NCBI RefSeq assembly: GCF_028609845.1
Contig: NZ_CP063191.1
Coordinates: 2,249,071-2,313,070 of the forward strand
Origin: Corynebacterium heidelbergense
GTDB taxonomy: Bacteria; Actinomycetota; Actinomycetes; Mycobacteriales; Mycobacteriaceae
Direction: 5' to 3'
DNA length: 64,000 nt
Shown here: positions 23,886-33,313 of the stretch, in pieces
How positions within the stretch are numbered: position 1 is the first letter of the stretch
Layout of the letters: each line of letters begins with the position of its first letter
Translations under genes and position numbers: made by a program
The notes under the pieces: model-generated
The model's input: only the letters and a program-made list of their open reading frames with translations
Database searches by the model: none
Told to the model about the DNA's origin: nothing

Positions 23886-26132
23886 CTAGCGGTTCAACAG
23901 ATCGTTAATGACCTGGCCCAGGTTCGGCGGGGGCGGACCCGGTGCGGGAGCCGGGGCCGGTGGCGGTGGCGGTGGGGCCTGCTGCTGCACCGGCGCGGGT
24001 TGGGTTCCAGCGCCCGCACCCGTTCCACTGGTTCCGCCGGTCCCTGCGCCCGAGGTGCCACCTCCCCCGGCGGCAGTGCCGCCGGAGTAGCTGTTGTAAC
24101 TGCGGGAGGAGGCACTGTTGGCACCGGCGGCTTCGTCGGTGAAGGACTCAACGTCCGCGTTCTGCAGCGCGGTGTCCATCGTCTTCTTCCAGATCGTGGC
24201 CGGGGTACCGGAGCCGTACATGATGCCGCCGTACTGATTTCGGATCGGTGCACCGTCCTTTGCACCCACCCACACGGCGGTGGCCAGCTGAGGGGTGGCG
24301 CCGATCATCCAGGCGTCCTTGTTCTCCCCGGTATCTCCCAATTGGGCGGTACCGGTCTTTGCGGCGGACGGGCGCCCGCCGGCCAAGGAGTTGCCATTGG
24401 AGTAGGCGGCGATGGGCCCCATGGCCTCAATCACGTTGCTCGCCACATCCGGTTTGACCACCTGTTCCCCCTTGGGATTGGTGTTGTCCAGCAGCACTTC
24501 TCCCTCGGAATTTTCGACCTTTTCGACGAAGTGAGGGCGGAAGTACTTGCCCTTGTTGGCTAGAGTGGCCAGGGCGGATGCCATGTCCAGGGGACGGGTG
24601 GGGTACATACCCAGCGCAATTCCCTCGAAGGGAGGCCCGCCGTTTTCGCTGAGGGTCTTGCCCAATCCCGGTATCTCGGTGGCAACGCCTAGTCGGTGCG
24701 CCATATCCGCAACGTCCTGGGGCCCGCCTTGCAGAGCCTTTTCCACGCGAATGTAGGACGTGTTCAGTGAGCGCTTGAGGGCCTCCGCGGCACTGCAGCG
24801 GCCACAGCCTGCCCCATCGACGTTGGTAACGGTCGCGTCTCCGGTCTCGACTGGTGACGAATCGAAGGTGTCATAGATGCTGCCGCCCTGGTCCAAGTAC
24901 GCGGCGAGCGTGAAGATCTTGAACGTGGAGCCGGTTTGAAGCCCGGCATTCGCGTGGTCCCAGCCCACGGGATCATCACCGCCGTAATAGGCGCGAATGC
25001 CGCCGCTCTTCGGATCCACAGAGACTACTGCGCCGAGGAGATCCTGCTGAAGCGAGGCGAACTGCTGGTGCACTTCGTCCACGGCGGCGTTTTGGGCCAC
25101 CGGGTCGATGGTTGTCGTGATCTTGAGGCCGCCCGTGTTGACCTGGTCCTCGTTGATGCCAGCCGCCGTCAGTTCGTCGATGACGCGCTGCTTGATCAAG
25201 CCGTTGGTGCCCTCCGCCACGCTGGTCTGCTGGGCAAGGGCGGGGTCCTGGACCTGCGGGTATACGGCAGCGGCCCGCTGGCCCTGGTTCAAAGCACCAA
25301 TGGTGACCATGCCGTCCATGACGTAGTTCCAGCGCGCCTCGGCCTCGGGGCGGTTCGTCCAGGGATCGAGGCGGGAGGGAGCCTGGATGGAGGCGGCGAG
25401 AATGGCACCCTCTTCCGGCGTGAGGTCCTTGACGTCTTTATTGAAGTAGGCCTTGGAGGCAGCACCGATGCCGTAGGCATTACGACCAAAATAAATGGTG
25501 TTCAGATAAGCCTGGAGGATTTGATCCTTGTTCCAATCCCGGGCCATCTTCGCGGAGATGACTAACTCCTTGGCCTTGCGGACAAGGCTGAAGTCATCGC
25601 CGACCAGTGCGTTCTTCACATATTGCTGGGTGATGGTGGAACCACCACCGGCCCCGGACTTGCCGAAGATTTGTCCCAGGGCAGCGCGCCCAAAGCCCGT
25701 GATGGAGAAGCCGGGGTTGTCGTAGAAGTTGCGATCCTCTGCAGCAAGTACCGCGTCGCGGACGGGCTTGGGGATTTCCTCGATCTTGACGTTCTGGCGA
25801 TTGCCCTCCGGGGGGACGATGCGGGCTAGCTCCGTCTGATTGTCGGACGCCATAATGTAGGAAATCTGGTTGTTGACCAGCTCCTCCGGCTCCGGCACGC
25901 GAGTGACTGCATAGGCCGCGAAGAATGCCACGATCGGAACGATGATCATGACAGCCATCACGGCGGCGACAACCTTCAGCGCCTTCTTCCAGAAGCTGGC
26001 GCTGCTCAATTCGTTCTTTTTGCGACGGCGGGCCGTGATGTTGCCCTGGGTTGCGACGCGCCGGTCGCCCCGGGCCCTGCTGCGGGCCCGGTGGCCATTC
26101 TTTCGCGACGGCGGCTGCTTATCAGTGCTCAA
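23886..26132 (-). CDS. ponA: Class A penicillin-binding protein (PonA1-like)
   Basis: About 748 residues from a TTG at 26132 (the frame is open to 26213; the true start is uncertain). Basic cytoplasmic N-terminus, one membrane anchor (VVAAVMAVMIIVPIVAFFAAYAV), a GT51 glycosyltransferase domain with EDRNFYDNPGFS and GGSTITQQYVKN, and a transpeptidase domain with the active-site motif STFK (residue about 400), SLN and KTG (AAKTGTAQLG). It polymerises and cross-links peptidoglycan. The C-terminus is a Gly/Thr/Ser then Pro-rich tail (QQQAPPPPPPAPAPAPGPPPP), as in mycobacterial PonA1. First gene of the cluster with the GT87 protein. Confidence 0.95.
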   Translation of the reverse strand: MSTDKQPPSRKNGHRARSRARGDRRVATQGNITARRRKKNELSSASFWKKALKVVAAVMAVMIIVPIVAFFAAYAVTRVPEPEELVNNQISYIMASDNQTELARIVPPEGNRQNVKIEEIPKPVRDAVLAAEDRNFYDNPGFSITGFGRAALGQIFGKSGAGGGSTITQQYVKNALVGDDFSLVRKAKELVISAKMARDWNKDQILQAYLNTIYFGRNAYGIGAASKAYFNKDVKDLTPEEGAILAASIQAPSRLDPWTNRPEAEARWNYVMDGMVTIGALNQGQRAAAVYPQVQDPALAQQTSVAEGTNGLIKQRVIDELTAAGINEDQVNTGGLKITTTIDPVAQNAAVDEVHQQFASLQQDLLGAVVSVDPKSGGIRAYYGGDDPVGWDHANAGLQTGSTFKIFTLAAYLDQGGSIYDTFDSSPVETGDATVTNVDGAGCGRCSAAEALKRSLNTSYIRVEKALQGGPQDVADMAHRLGVATEIPGLGKTLSENGGPPFEGIALGMYPTRPLDMASALATLANKGKYFRPHFVEKVENSEGEVLLDNTNPKGEQVVKPDVASNVIEAMGPIAAYSNGNSLAGGRPSAAKTGTAQLGDTGENKDAWMIGATPQLATAVWVGAKDGAPIRNQYGGIMYGSGTPATIWKKTMDTALQNADVESFTDEAAGANSASSRSYNSYSGGTAAGGGGTSGAGTGGTSGTGAGAGTQPAPVQQQAPPPPPPAPAPAPGPPPPNLGQVINDLLNR

Positions 26133-26398
26133 CGAGACTCGTCTCCAAATCGACGGCGGGTGGTGCAAAGAGCTGCGGCGCCTGGCGCGTCGAGACCACG
26201 CGAGACCCCGCACCGGTGGATCTCCTATACATTACGCATAAGCGCGAACCTTCACCTATTCCCCTGGTATCAATTTCTCCAGCTAACGCGGGGGAGGCAG
26301 CTCGGCGTCTGCGAGGCCCCCGGGGACTGAATCGGTACAAGACCCAGCTTGATCGGTTCACCTGCCGTGCCTGGGCCGGTCGGAGTGCCCTCCTGCAC

Positions 26399-26404
26399 TA
26401 ATTT
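26399..26404 (+). promoter_or_regulatory. Candidate -10 element of ino1
   Basis: TAATTT ends eight bases before the ATG at 26413, the spacing of a leaderless transcript. Confidence 0.4.
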
Positions 26405-26412
26405 AAGGCGCT

Positions 26413-27558
26413 ATGACATCTTCTGCACACAATCCCTCCCCGGCGTCCCCCAGTGCCGAGAACTCCAGCTCTGCGGGTTCGGTGAACATTGCCATCGTCG
26501 GGCTCGGCAACTGCGCCACCTCCCTGATCCAGGGGCTGCAATTCTACCGGGATGCCGCTGCCAACGAGGACATCCCGGGCCTAATGCACACCGTCTTCGG
26601 CCCGTACCACGTAGGCGACGTCCGCGTCGTCGCCGGGTTTGACGTAGACGCCGACAAGGTAGGCCTGGATATTTCCGAGGCGATCGTCTCCGGCCAGAAC
26701 CAGACCATCAAAATCGCCGATGTGCCCCACCTGGGCGTTCCCGTCCAGCGGGGCCACACGCTGGACGGCCTCGGCCGCTACTACCGCGAAACCATTACGG
26801 AGTCCGATGCCGAGCCGGTGGACGTCGTCGCCGCCCTCAAGGAGGCCAAGGCCGACGTTGTGGTCAGCTACCTGCCCGTGGGATCCGAGGAGGCCGACCG
26901 CTTCTACGCCCAGTGCGCCATCGACGCCGGCTGTGCCTTCGTCAACGCACTGCCCGTGTTCATCGCCTCCGACCCCGAATGGGCCGAGAAGTTCCGCGCT
27001 GCGGGCCTGCCCATCATTGGCGATGACATCAAGAGCCAGGTGGGTGCCACGATTACCCACCGCGTGCTCGCCCGCCTCTTCGAGGAGCGCGGCGTTCGTC
27101 TGGAGCGCACCATGCAGCTCAACGTCGGTGGGAACATGGACTTCAAAAACATGCTGGAGCGCGAGCGTCTCGAGTCGAAGAAGATCTCCAAAACCCAGTC
27201 GGTGACCTCTAACCTCAAAAAGGGCCCATTGGCCGGCAAGGTGGACGACCGCAATGTCCACATCGGCCCCTCTGACTACGTCGGGTGGCTGGACGACCGC
27301 AAGTGGGCCTATGTTCGTCTAGAGGGCTCCGCCTTCGGGGAGGTCCCGCTGAACCTGGAGTACAAGCTCGAAGTGTGGGACTCTCCGAACTCCGCGGGCA
27401 TCATCATCGATGCCGTTCGTGCCGCGAAGATCGCGTTGGACCGCGGAATAGCCGGACCAGTGGATGCGGCTAGCAGCTACCTCATGAAGTCCCCGCCGGT
27501 GCAGTTGCCGGACGATGTAGCCCGAACCCAACTTGAGGAATTCATCACAGGAGCGTAA
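26413..27558 (+). CDS. ino1: Inositol-3-phosphate synthase
   Basis: A 381-residue NAD-dependent isomerase turning glucose 6-phosphate into inositol 1-phosphate, the precursor of phosphatidylinositol mannosides and mycothiol. After a 25-residue polar N-terminus comes the NAD motif [20 protein letters not shown], then [56 protein letters not shown] and [22 protein letters not shown] with the catalytic lysines. Length is close to the mycobacterial enzyme. Divergent from ponA. Confidence 0.97.
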   Translation: MTSSAHNPSPASPSAENSSSAGSVNIAIVGLGNCATSLIQGLQFYRDAAANEDIPGLMHTVFGPYHVGDVRVVAGFDVDADKVGLDISEAIVSGQNQTIKIADVPHLGVPVQRGHTLDGLGRYYRETITESDAEPVDVVAALKEAKADVVVSYLPVGSEEADRFYAQCAIDAGCAFVNALPVFIASDPEWAEKFRAAGLPIIGDDIKSQVGATITHRVLARLFEERGVRLERTMQLNVGGNMDFKNMLERERLESKKISKTQSVTSNLKKGPLAGKVDDRNVHIGPSDYVGWLDDRKWAYVRLEGSAFGEVPLNLEYKLEVWDSPNSAGIIIDAVRAAKIALDRGIAGPVDAASSYLMKSPPVQLPDDVARTQLEEFITGA

Positions 27559-27619
27559 CGCAACCCCAGTTAGCTTTCGGTTGCTTAGTCAGCCGGAAGT
27601 GTCGGGTAAGTTATTTTCT

Positions 27620-28075
27620 ATGGCCCAGACACCGCTCGAAATTGCGAAGCAGCTTCGCCCCGGTCTCACCCGGTTGTTTTTGCTGTACTTCCGCAAATCC
27701 ATGAACTCGCACATCAGCACTGCGCAGATGTCGATCATGATGATTCTGGCTGAACACGGCCCCCTTCGGATCAGCCAGATCGCCGCGATGGAAGCGATCC
27801 GGATGCCCACCGCCTCCAACGCTGTGAACCAGTTGGAGTCCATGAACATCGTCACCCGTGTGCGGGATGTCAGCGACCGCCGGGGGGTGCGGGTCGAGCT
27901 GACGGAAAAGGGCCGCGCCGATCTGAATCAGATGAGTGAAGACCGTTCCCAGCAACTGGCCAGCATGGTAGCCGGTCTTTCTGCTGAAGAACTCGCCCAG
28001 GTAGAAGAGCTAATACCCGTGATCAACCTTATCCTCGAGCGCTACTCCGAGGTGGCCGAGGAAGAGATCCGGTAG
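27620..28075 (+). CDS. MarR family transcriptional regulator
   Basis: A 151-residue winged-helix regulator. The DNA-binding helix-turn-helix covers LRISQIAAMEAIRMPTASNAVNQLESMNIVTRV and the wing has the MarR signature DVSDRRGVRVELTEKGR. Dimerisation helices lie at both ends. Start set at ATG 27620; the frame opens earlier inside ino1. It follows ino1 by about 60 bp and is 14 bp from the Usp gene, so these may be one unit. Ligand and targets unknown. Confidence 0.9.
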   Translation: MAQTPLEIAKQLRPGLTRLFLLYFRKSMNSHISTAQMSIMMILAEHGPLRISQIAAMEAIRMPTASNAVNQLESMNIVTRVRDVSDRRGVRVELTEKGRADLNQMSEDRSQQLASMVAGLSAEELAQVEELIPVINLILERYSEVAEEEIR

Positions 28076-28089
28076 GGGTCCCCGGTCGT

Positions 28090-29115
28090 ATGGCCTCGTC
28101 ATCCACCGCCCCCACCCCTCCGGACACCTCTGGGCCGCAGATCATGCCAGCAGTTCCCATCAACTCCGACTCCTCGCCCGCATCCACCGAGCAGCGGAAG
28201 AAGAAGGATGGGCCACTGCGCATCCTCATGACGTGGAGCCCAGATAGCTCTGGCGATGAGACTGCCCAGTTCGCCGCCTGGCTGGCCCGTACCCAGCCGG
28301 TGGAAATCCGCACTGCCACAGTGATCTCCCGAGCCTGGTCGAACCAGCCCAACGCCCAGCAGCGCAAAGAATACAACAAGTGGCTCCAGCTGGAATCGGA
28401 GGCCAACGCCCGCGCGGCTCAGTCCGCGCTTCTCGCGGCTGGGGTTCCCCGCCGCATGCTCGACGCGGAGCTGCCCTCCGCCATCATGGTGGACCACTCG
28501 GAGACTACGGCGCTCATCACCGCCGCCCAGGACTTTCACGCGGACGTCGTGCTCATCGGCTCCCACCCCGCTGCCCCCCGCGGGCGCTTCCGGATCGGTT
28601 CTACGGCAGATGCCCTATTGCACTGCGCTCCCCTGCCACTGGGCCTAGCGCCCCGCGCCCCCAAACTTTCGAAGCGTGGGGTCACCAGGGTCAACTGCGC
28701 TTATGTGGACACGGAACAATCCCACCAGGCGCTGCGTAAAGCGGCGGATCTCGCGGCCCGCTGGGGCGTGCCCCTGCGCCTGGTGGCCTTCTCCCCTCGG
28801 GGGGCCACGATGCACCCCACCGCCGTGCCCTTCAACGACACTTCCATGATGGTCGAGTGGCGCGAACAGGCCCTGGCTCTATTGGACCGGGGCCGGGATC
28901 GGGCCCTCGCCCGGCACGGGAATCTTAGCGTCGAGACCGAGACAGGCAGCGGTTACGCCTGGTCCGGGGCGCTCAGCGCGCTGAAGTGGAAGAAGGGCGA
29001 TCTCCTCGTCCTGGGGTCCTCGGTGCTGGGTGACTTTAACCGCGTGTTCATCGGACCCTCCACCAACCAGATTTTGCGATACGCGCCGGTGCCGGTCCTC
29101 GTCAGTCCCGTGTAG
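28090..29115 (+). CDS. Universal stress protein with two Usp domains
   Basis: A 341-residue protein. After a 40-residue Pro/Ser-rich N-terminus, the first UspA-like domain runs to about residue 185 (RILMTWSPDSSGDE ... VVLIGSHPAAPRGRFRIGSTADALLHCAPLPLGL, with the ATP-binding G-x-x-G-x(9)-G-S/T type motif) and the second to the end (NCAYVDTEQSHQALRKAADLAARWGVPLRLV ... LLVLGSSVLGDFNRVFIGPSTNQILRYAPVPVLV). Tandem Usp proteins are common in actinobacteria and usually respond to stress or stationary phase. Confidence 0.92.
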   Translation: MASSSTAPTPPDTSGPQIMPAVPINSDSSPASTEQRKKKDGPLRILMTWSPDSSGDETAQFAAWLARTQPVEIRTATVISRAWSNQPNAQQRKEYNKWLQLESEANARAAQSALLAAGVPRRMLDAELPSAIMVDHSETTALITAAQDFHADVVLIGSHPAAPRGRFRIGSTADALLHCAPLPLGLAPRAPKLSKRGVTRVNCAYVDTEQSHQALRKAADLAARWGVPLRLVAFSPRGATMHPTAVPFNDTSMMVEWREQALALLDRGRDRALARHGNLSVETETGSGYAWSGALSALKWKKGDLLVLGSSVLGDFNRVFIGPSTNQILRYAPVPVLVSPV

Positions 29116-29176
29116 TCCGCAGCCCGTTCCGCGTAGTCCGCAGCCCGTCCCCGTGTAGTCTGCGACCTGTCCCGTG
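29112..29176. repeat. Three imperfect tandem repeats of about 21 bp
   Basis: GTAGTCCGCAGCCCGTYCC-type units begin at 29112, 29133 and 29155, the third partly diverged (GTAGTCTGCGACCTGTCCC). The first includes the stop codon of the Usp gene; the array fills the gap before the next gene. Confidence 0.8.
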
Positions 29177-29203
29177 CCGGAAACGGGGTTTATGCTGGGG
29201 TGC

Positions 29204-29644
29204 ATGAAGGATCTGCCAGGCAAGAAGGACCTGCCGCCCAGCGATCGGCCCGGTCCCCCTAGCCAGTTGGATTACGAAGCCGATCCGCTGCTACGCCTGG
29301 AGCACAACGAGCGCTCCACGCGGCAGGCCATCCGGTACTTCATCGCCGTTCCCGTGGTCACTCTGCTAACAGCGCTGGTGATCGCCCTGATCTCCCGAGG
29401 TCTGGGCGGGCCCTATTGCGACGATGGGGTGGGCTGGCTGTGCAGCAGATCCGCACAAATTTGGTTCGCGGTGCTGCCCGGCCTCATCTCCATCGGCGGG
29501 TTTTTCGGGGCGGCCTGGATCTGCTACCTCAAGTGGAAAAACCATACCCGCTGGCGCCCGTGGATCGGCGTGGTGTGGTTCCTTATGCCGTTTATGCTCA
29601 TGTGGGTGACCTCCACCGGAGCCTTGCTGCTCCTGGGGCACTAA
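29204..29644 (+). CDS. Small integral membrane protein of unknown function
   Basis: 146 residues from ATG 29204 (an earlier in-frame start at 29174 is inside the repeat array). Hydrophilic N-terminal 45 residues, then three or four membrane helices: FIAVPVVTLLTALVIALIS, IWFAVLPGLISIGGFFGAAWICYL and PWIGVVWFLMPFMLMWVTSTGALLLL. Two cysteines (YCDDGVGWLCSRS) sit in the first extracytoplasmic loop and could form a disulfide. No family assignment. Convergent with leuS. Confidence 0.75.
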   Translation: MKDLPGKKDLPPSDRPGPPSQLDYEADPLLRLEHNERSTRQAIRYFIAVPVVTLLTALVIALISRGLGGPYCDDGVGWLCSRSAQIWFAVLPGLISIGGFFGAAWICYLKWKNHTRWRPWIGVVWFLMPFMLMWVTSTGALLLLGH

Positions 29645-29651
29645 AAGAAGC

Positions 29652-29671
29652 CCACTCCCCCCTGGGGGTGG
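29652..29671. terminator. Bidirectional hairpin between convergent genes
   Basis: CCAC-(T)-CCCC pairs with GGGGGTGG around a tiny loop, in the 37-bp space between the membrane protein gene and leuS. It lacks a T-tract. Confidence 0.4.
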
Positions 29672-29681
29672 CACGCAGCCC

Positions 29682-32648
29682 CTACTTGGCAACGATGTTG
29701 ACCATCTTCCCGGGCACCACGATAATCTTCACGATCTGCTTGCCCTCAATGTGCGGGCGCACCTTCTCCTCCGCCAGCGCGGCGGCCTCCAAGTCCTCCT
29801 TGGGGGCATCCGGGGCCACGTGAATTCGGCCGCGTACCTTGCCCATGACCTGCACCGGGATCTCGATGGTGCTGTCCACCAGCCACTTCTCCTCGAAGCT
29901 GGGGAAGGGCTCGTAGGCCAGGGTGCCCTCGTGCCCCAGGCGCTGCCACATCTCCTCGGCGATGTGCGGTGCCACGGGCGCGAGCATGAGCACCAGCGGT
30001 TCCACCGTGGCCCGGGGAGCCCCGTCCGCCTTGGCATACGTCTTGGTGAGGTAATTGACGTACTCGATGAGCTTGGCCACGGCGGTGTTGTCCCGCAGCT
30101 CCGAATAGTCCTCGAGTACCCCGGCGATCGTGCGATGCATCATCCGCAGGTCATCGTCGGTCGCGGCCGCCTCCGTGACCGCCGGGCTCCCCATGGTTTC
30201 GTCCACGGCCAGGCGCCACGCGCGCTGCAGGAAGCGCTGGGAACCAACCACGTCCTTCGTGGCCCACGGCCGGGAGGTGTCCAGCGGACCCATGGCCATC
30301 TCGTAGACGCGGACGGTATCCGCCCCGAACTCGTCACACATCTCATCCGGGGAGACGGCGTTCTTCAGGGACTTGCCCATCTTGCCGTATTCCTGGGTGA
30401 CCTCCTGGCCGTCGTAGAAGAAGCGGCCATCCTTCTCCTCCACCTGCTCCGCAGGAACATAGACCCCCCGGGCATCCGTGTAGGCGTAGGCCTGAATGTA
30501 CCCCTGGTTGTACAGGCGGTAGTAGGGCTCGAAGCTACTCACATGCCCCAGGTCGAACAGGACCTTGTGCCAGAAGCGGCTGTACAGCAGGTGCAGCACC
30601 GCGTGCTCCACCCCGCCGACGTACAGGTCCACGCCGCCGGAGGGCCGCCCCTTCCGGGGGCCCACCCAGTAGCGCTCGTTGTCCGGGTCCACGAACTTCT
30701 CCTCGTTCGTGGGGTCCATGTAGCGCAACTGGTACCAGCTCGATCCGGCCCACTGCGGCATAACGTTGGTGTCCCGGTAGTAGGTCTGCTCCCCCCGGCC
30801 GTCGCCGAGGTCTAGCTGGACCTCCACCCACTCCCGGGCTTTGGCCAGCGGCGGCTGCGGCTCGGTATCCCGGTCCTGCGGGTCGAAACTCACCGGGCGG
30901 TAGTCCTCCACCTCCGGCAGCACGACCGGTAGCTGGTCCTCGGGGAGCGGATGGACCACGCCATCGGCGTCGTAGACGATGGGGAAGGGCTCCCCCCAGT
31001 AGCGCTGGCGGGCGAACAGCCAATCCCGCAGCTTGTACTGGATCGTCCCGCGGCCGCTGCCCTGCTGCTCCAGCCAGGCGATAGCCGCAGCCTTGGCGTC
31101 CGCCAGGCCCAGGCCGTTGAGGTCCAGGCCGCTATCATTGGAGCTGTTGATGGCCACCCCCGGTGCGGTGAGGGCCTCGGTCAGCTCACCGTCCTCACCG
31201 CCAGCGATCGCCACCACCTGTCGCAGCGGCAACTGCATCACTTTGGCGAACTCGAAGTCCCGCTCGTCGTGCGCGGGCACGGCCATGATGGCACCCGTGC
31301 CGTATCCGGTGAGCACATAGTCCGCGATGAACACCGGCACGTTCTGTCCACTGACCGGATTCGCGGCGGATACCCCCAGGTAAACGCCAGTTTTCTCCTT
31401 GCTTTCCTGGCGCTCCAAGTCGCTCTTGGCGGAGATGGCCTCCCGGTAGGCGGCCACGGCCTCCGCCGGGTTCCGGTGCCCCCCGGTCCACTGGCTGGGG
31501 GTATCCGCCGCGTAGGCCTCCCCCCCGGCCGCGGCCAGGATCTCATCTACCAGCTCGTGTTCCGGCGCCAACACCAAATACGTCGCGCCAAACAGCGTGT
31601 CCGGGCGCGTGGTGAACACGTCGATGCCGCGCTGGGTGGGGGTGGCGTCCTGACCCAAAGAAGAAGAGGGACCACCGGATTGCGCACCGCCGCCGAGCAC
31701 CGGGAGGGGGAAGCGCACCTCGGCGCCCCGGGACCGGCCGATCCAGTTGCGCTGCATGGACTTAACCTTCTCCGGCCAATCCAAGTACTCCAGGTCATCG
31801 ATGAGCCGATCGGAGTAGGCGGTGATGCGCATCATCCACTGCTGCAGATTTTTGCGGAACACGGGGAAGTTCCCGCGATCGGAGCGCCCGTCGGCCGTGA
31901 CCTCCTCGTTGGCCAGCACGGTTCCCAGGCCCGGGCACCAATTGACGGTGGAGTTACTGCGGTACACCAGCCGGTAGCTATCCAGAATTTCCTGTCGCTC
32001 GGCGGGGGAGAGGTCCGCCCAATCCTCCCGCTCGCGGGACAGCTTGTCCTCCAGCTCCGCGATGGGTCGGGCGCGGCCCGTGGATCCGGCGGCGTTGGGG
32101 GCCTCCGGGTCGAACCAGGAGTTGTATATCTGCAGGAAGATCCACTGCGTCCACCGGTAGTAGTCCTCGTCCGTCGTGGCGATGGCGCGCCGCTTGTCGT
32201 GGCCGAAGCCGAAACGGCCGAGTTGGCGCTCCATGTTCTCGATGTTGGCCATCGTGGTAGTGCGGGGGTGGGTGCCGGTTTGCACGGCATATTGCTCCGC
32301 AGGTAGGCCGAAGGCGTCGTAGCCGAGGGTGTGCAGCACGTTGGCCCCGCGCATCCGGTGGAAGCGGGCGAAGACGTCCGTGGCGATGTAGCCGAGGGGG
32401 TGGCCCACGTGGATACCCACGCCGGAGGGGTAGGGGAACATGTCCTGCACGAACATCCGCTCGCCGGGAACGTCGGCGGCCGAGGCCCCCTCCCGGGCGA
32501 GGAGTCCCACGGGGTTGGGGGCGTTGAAGGTCCCCTGTTGCGTCCAGTATTCCTGCCATTTCCGCTCGATTTCAGCGGCGAGCTCCGGGGTGTAGCGGTG
32601 CGGCGTGGCGGAGTCAGTGCTGGTACTGAGCGAACCGGGGTTAGTCAT
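29682..32648 (-). CDS. leuS: Leucyl-tRNA synthetase
   Basis: A 988-residue class I synthetase of the bacterial type. The HIGH-type motif is HVGHPLGY in [21 protein letters not shown]; the KMSKS-type motif is KMGKSLKN. The editing domain contains [21 protein letters not shown] and the conserved [19 protein letters not shown]. The zinc/leucine-specific regions and anticodon-binding domain follow. Slightly long because of small insertions (for example [24 protein letters not shown] just before the editing core). Divergent from the SdpI-like gene with 41 bp between starts. Confidence 0.98.
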   Translation of the reverse strand: MTNPGSLSTSTDSATPHRYTPELAAEIERKWQEYWTQQGTFNAPNPVGLLAREGASAADVPGERMFVQDMFPYPSGVGIHVGHPLGYIATDVFARFHRMRGANVLHTLGYDAFGLPAEQYAVQTGTHPRTTTMANIENMERQLGRFGFGHDKRRAIATTDEDYYRWTQWIFLQIYNSWFDPEAPNAAGSTGRARPIAELEDKLSREREDWADLSPAERQEILDSYRLVYRSNSTVNWCPGLGTVLANEEVTADGRSDRGNFPVFRKNLQQWMMRITAYSDRLIDDLEYLDWPEKVKSMQRNWIGRSRGAEVRFPLPVLGGGAQSGGPSSSLGQDATPTQRGIDVFTTRPDTLFGATYLVLAPEHELVDEILAAAGGEAYAADTPSQWTGGHRNPAEAVAAYREAISAKSDLERQESKEKTGVYLGVSAANPVSGQNVPVFIADYVLTGYGTGAIMAVPAHDERDFEFAKVMQLPLRQVVAIAGGEDGELTEALTAPGVAINSSNDSGLDLNGLGLADAKAAAIAWLEQQGSGRGTIQYKLRDWLFARQRYWGEPFPIVYDADGVVHPLPEDQLPVVLPEVEDYRPVSFDPQDRDTEPQPPLAKAREWVEVQLDLGDGRGEQTYYRDTNVMPQWAGSSWYQLRYMDPTNEEKFVDPDNERYWVGPRKGRPSGGVDLYVGGVEHAVLHLLYSRFWHKVLFDLGHVSSFEPYYRLYNQGYIQAYAYTDARGVYVPAEQVEEKDGRFFYDGQEVTQEYGKMGKSLKNAVSPDEMCDEFGADTVRVYEMAMGPLDTSRPWATKDVVGSQRFLQRAWRLAVDETMGSPAVTEAAATDDDLRMMHRTIAGVLEDYSELRDNTAVAKLIEYVNYLTKTYAKADGAPRATVEPLVLMLAPVAPHIAEEMWQRLGHEGTLAYEPFPSFEEKWLVDSTIEIPVQVMGKVRGRIHVAPDAPKEDLEAAALAEEKVRPHIEGKQIVKIIVVPGKMVNIVAK

Positions 32649-32689
32649 GGTTGGTCATTGTAATAGACCCAGTAATAGACTTATTTGCC

Positions 32690-33268
32690 ATGACTGTGCT
32701 GCCCGCTGCCTTCGGCTGGATCCTCGCTAGTGTCGCCTTCCTGGTGGGTGCTGCGCTGCTGGTGATGGGGCTGTTGGGGGCGACGGGTCGGCTGCCGGGT
32801 AACTCCGTGTTCGGGCTGCGGATCCCGGAGGTGCGCAAGTCCAAGGAGAATTGGCAGCTTGCCCATAAGATCGCGGCGCCCTCCTGGATCGGGGCGGGAT
32901 GCGCTTGGGTGGCGGCCGGGGCCCTGGTGCTGCGCGGCGGGGGATGGTTGCTGCTGCTCGCCGCGGCGCTGGCGCTGGTGGGGTTGTTCCTCATGGGCAT
33001 GGGTGCAGGCTTGGCCGCGAGCACCATGGCCCGGCGCGAGCAGGTGGCCGCCGAGCAGGCCGGGGACGGTTGCGGCGGGGCCGGGGGAGGTTGTTGTTCG
33101 ACGCCACCAGCCCCCTCGCCGGCCGCGTGCGCCAGCGGGGAGGCCTGCGGGTCCTGCGGGTTGAACGGGGCCTGCGAAAGCGCGGGCCACGGTGGTGTCC
33201 CGGCGCCGGACGTGGACCTCTCCGCCGCGCGCCGGGCTGCCGCCGAGCAGGACCAGCAGCGGGCCTAG
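32690..33268 (+). CDS. SdpI-family membrane protein with a cysteine-rich C-terminus
   Basis: 192 residues from ATG 32690. Membrane helices at about 5-30 (LPAAFGWILASVAFLVGAALLVMGLLG), 65-85 and 90-115, with the SdpI-like motif GRLPGNSVFGLRIPEVRKSKENWQLAHKIAAP between the first two. The C-terminal 80 residues are cytoplasmic or extracytoplasmic and carry seven cysteines within about 40 residues, including CC, C-x5-C and C-x2-C spacing, in a Gly/Ala/Ser-rich context. SdpI proteins give immunity to a peptide toxin in Bacillus; most actinobacterial members are uncharacterised. The Cys-rich tail suggests metal or thiol chemistry (inference). Confidence 0.82.
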   Translation: MTVLPAAFGWILASVAFLVGAALLVMGLLGATGRLPGNSVFGLRIPEVRKSKENWQLAHKIAAPSWIGAGCAWVAAGALVLRGGGWLLLLAAALALVGLFLMGMGAGLAASTMARREQVAAEQAGDGCGGAGGGCCSTPPAPSPAACASGEACGSCGLNGACESAGHGGVPAPDVDLSAARRAAAEQDQQRA

Positions 33269-33299
33269 CAGCTGGACCTGCCCCGGGGAGGGTGTGCTC

Positions 33300-33305
33300 T
33301 AGGCT
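33300..33305 (+). promoter_or_regulatory. Candidate -10 element of the ribokinase gene
   Basis: TAGGCT ends eight bases before the ATG at 33314, consistent with a leaderless message; no ribosome-binding sequence is seen. Confidence 0.35.
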
Positions 33306-33313
33306 TAGGGGCC

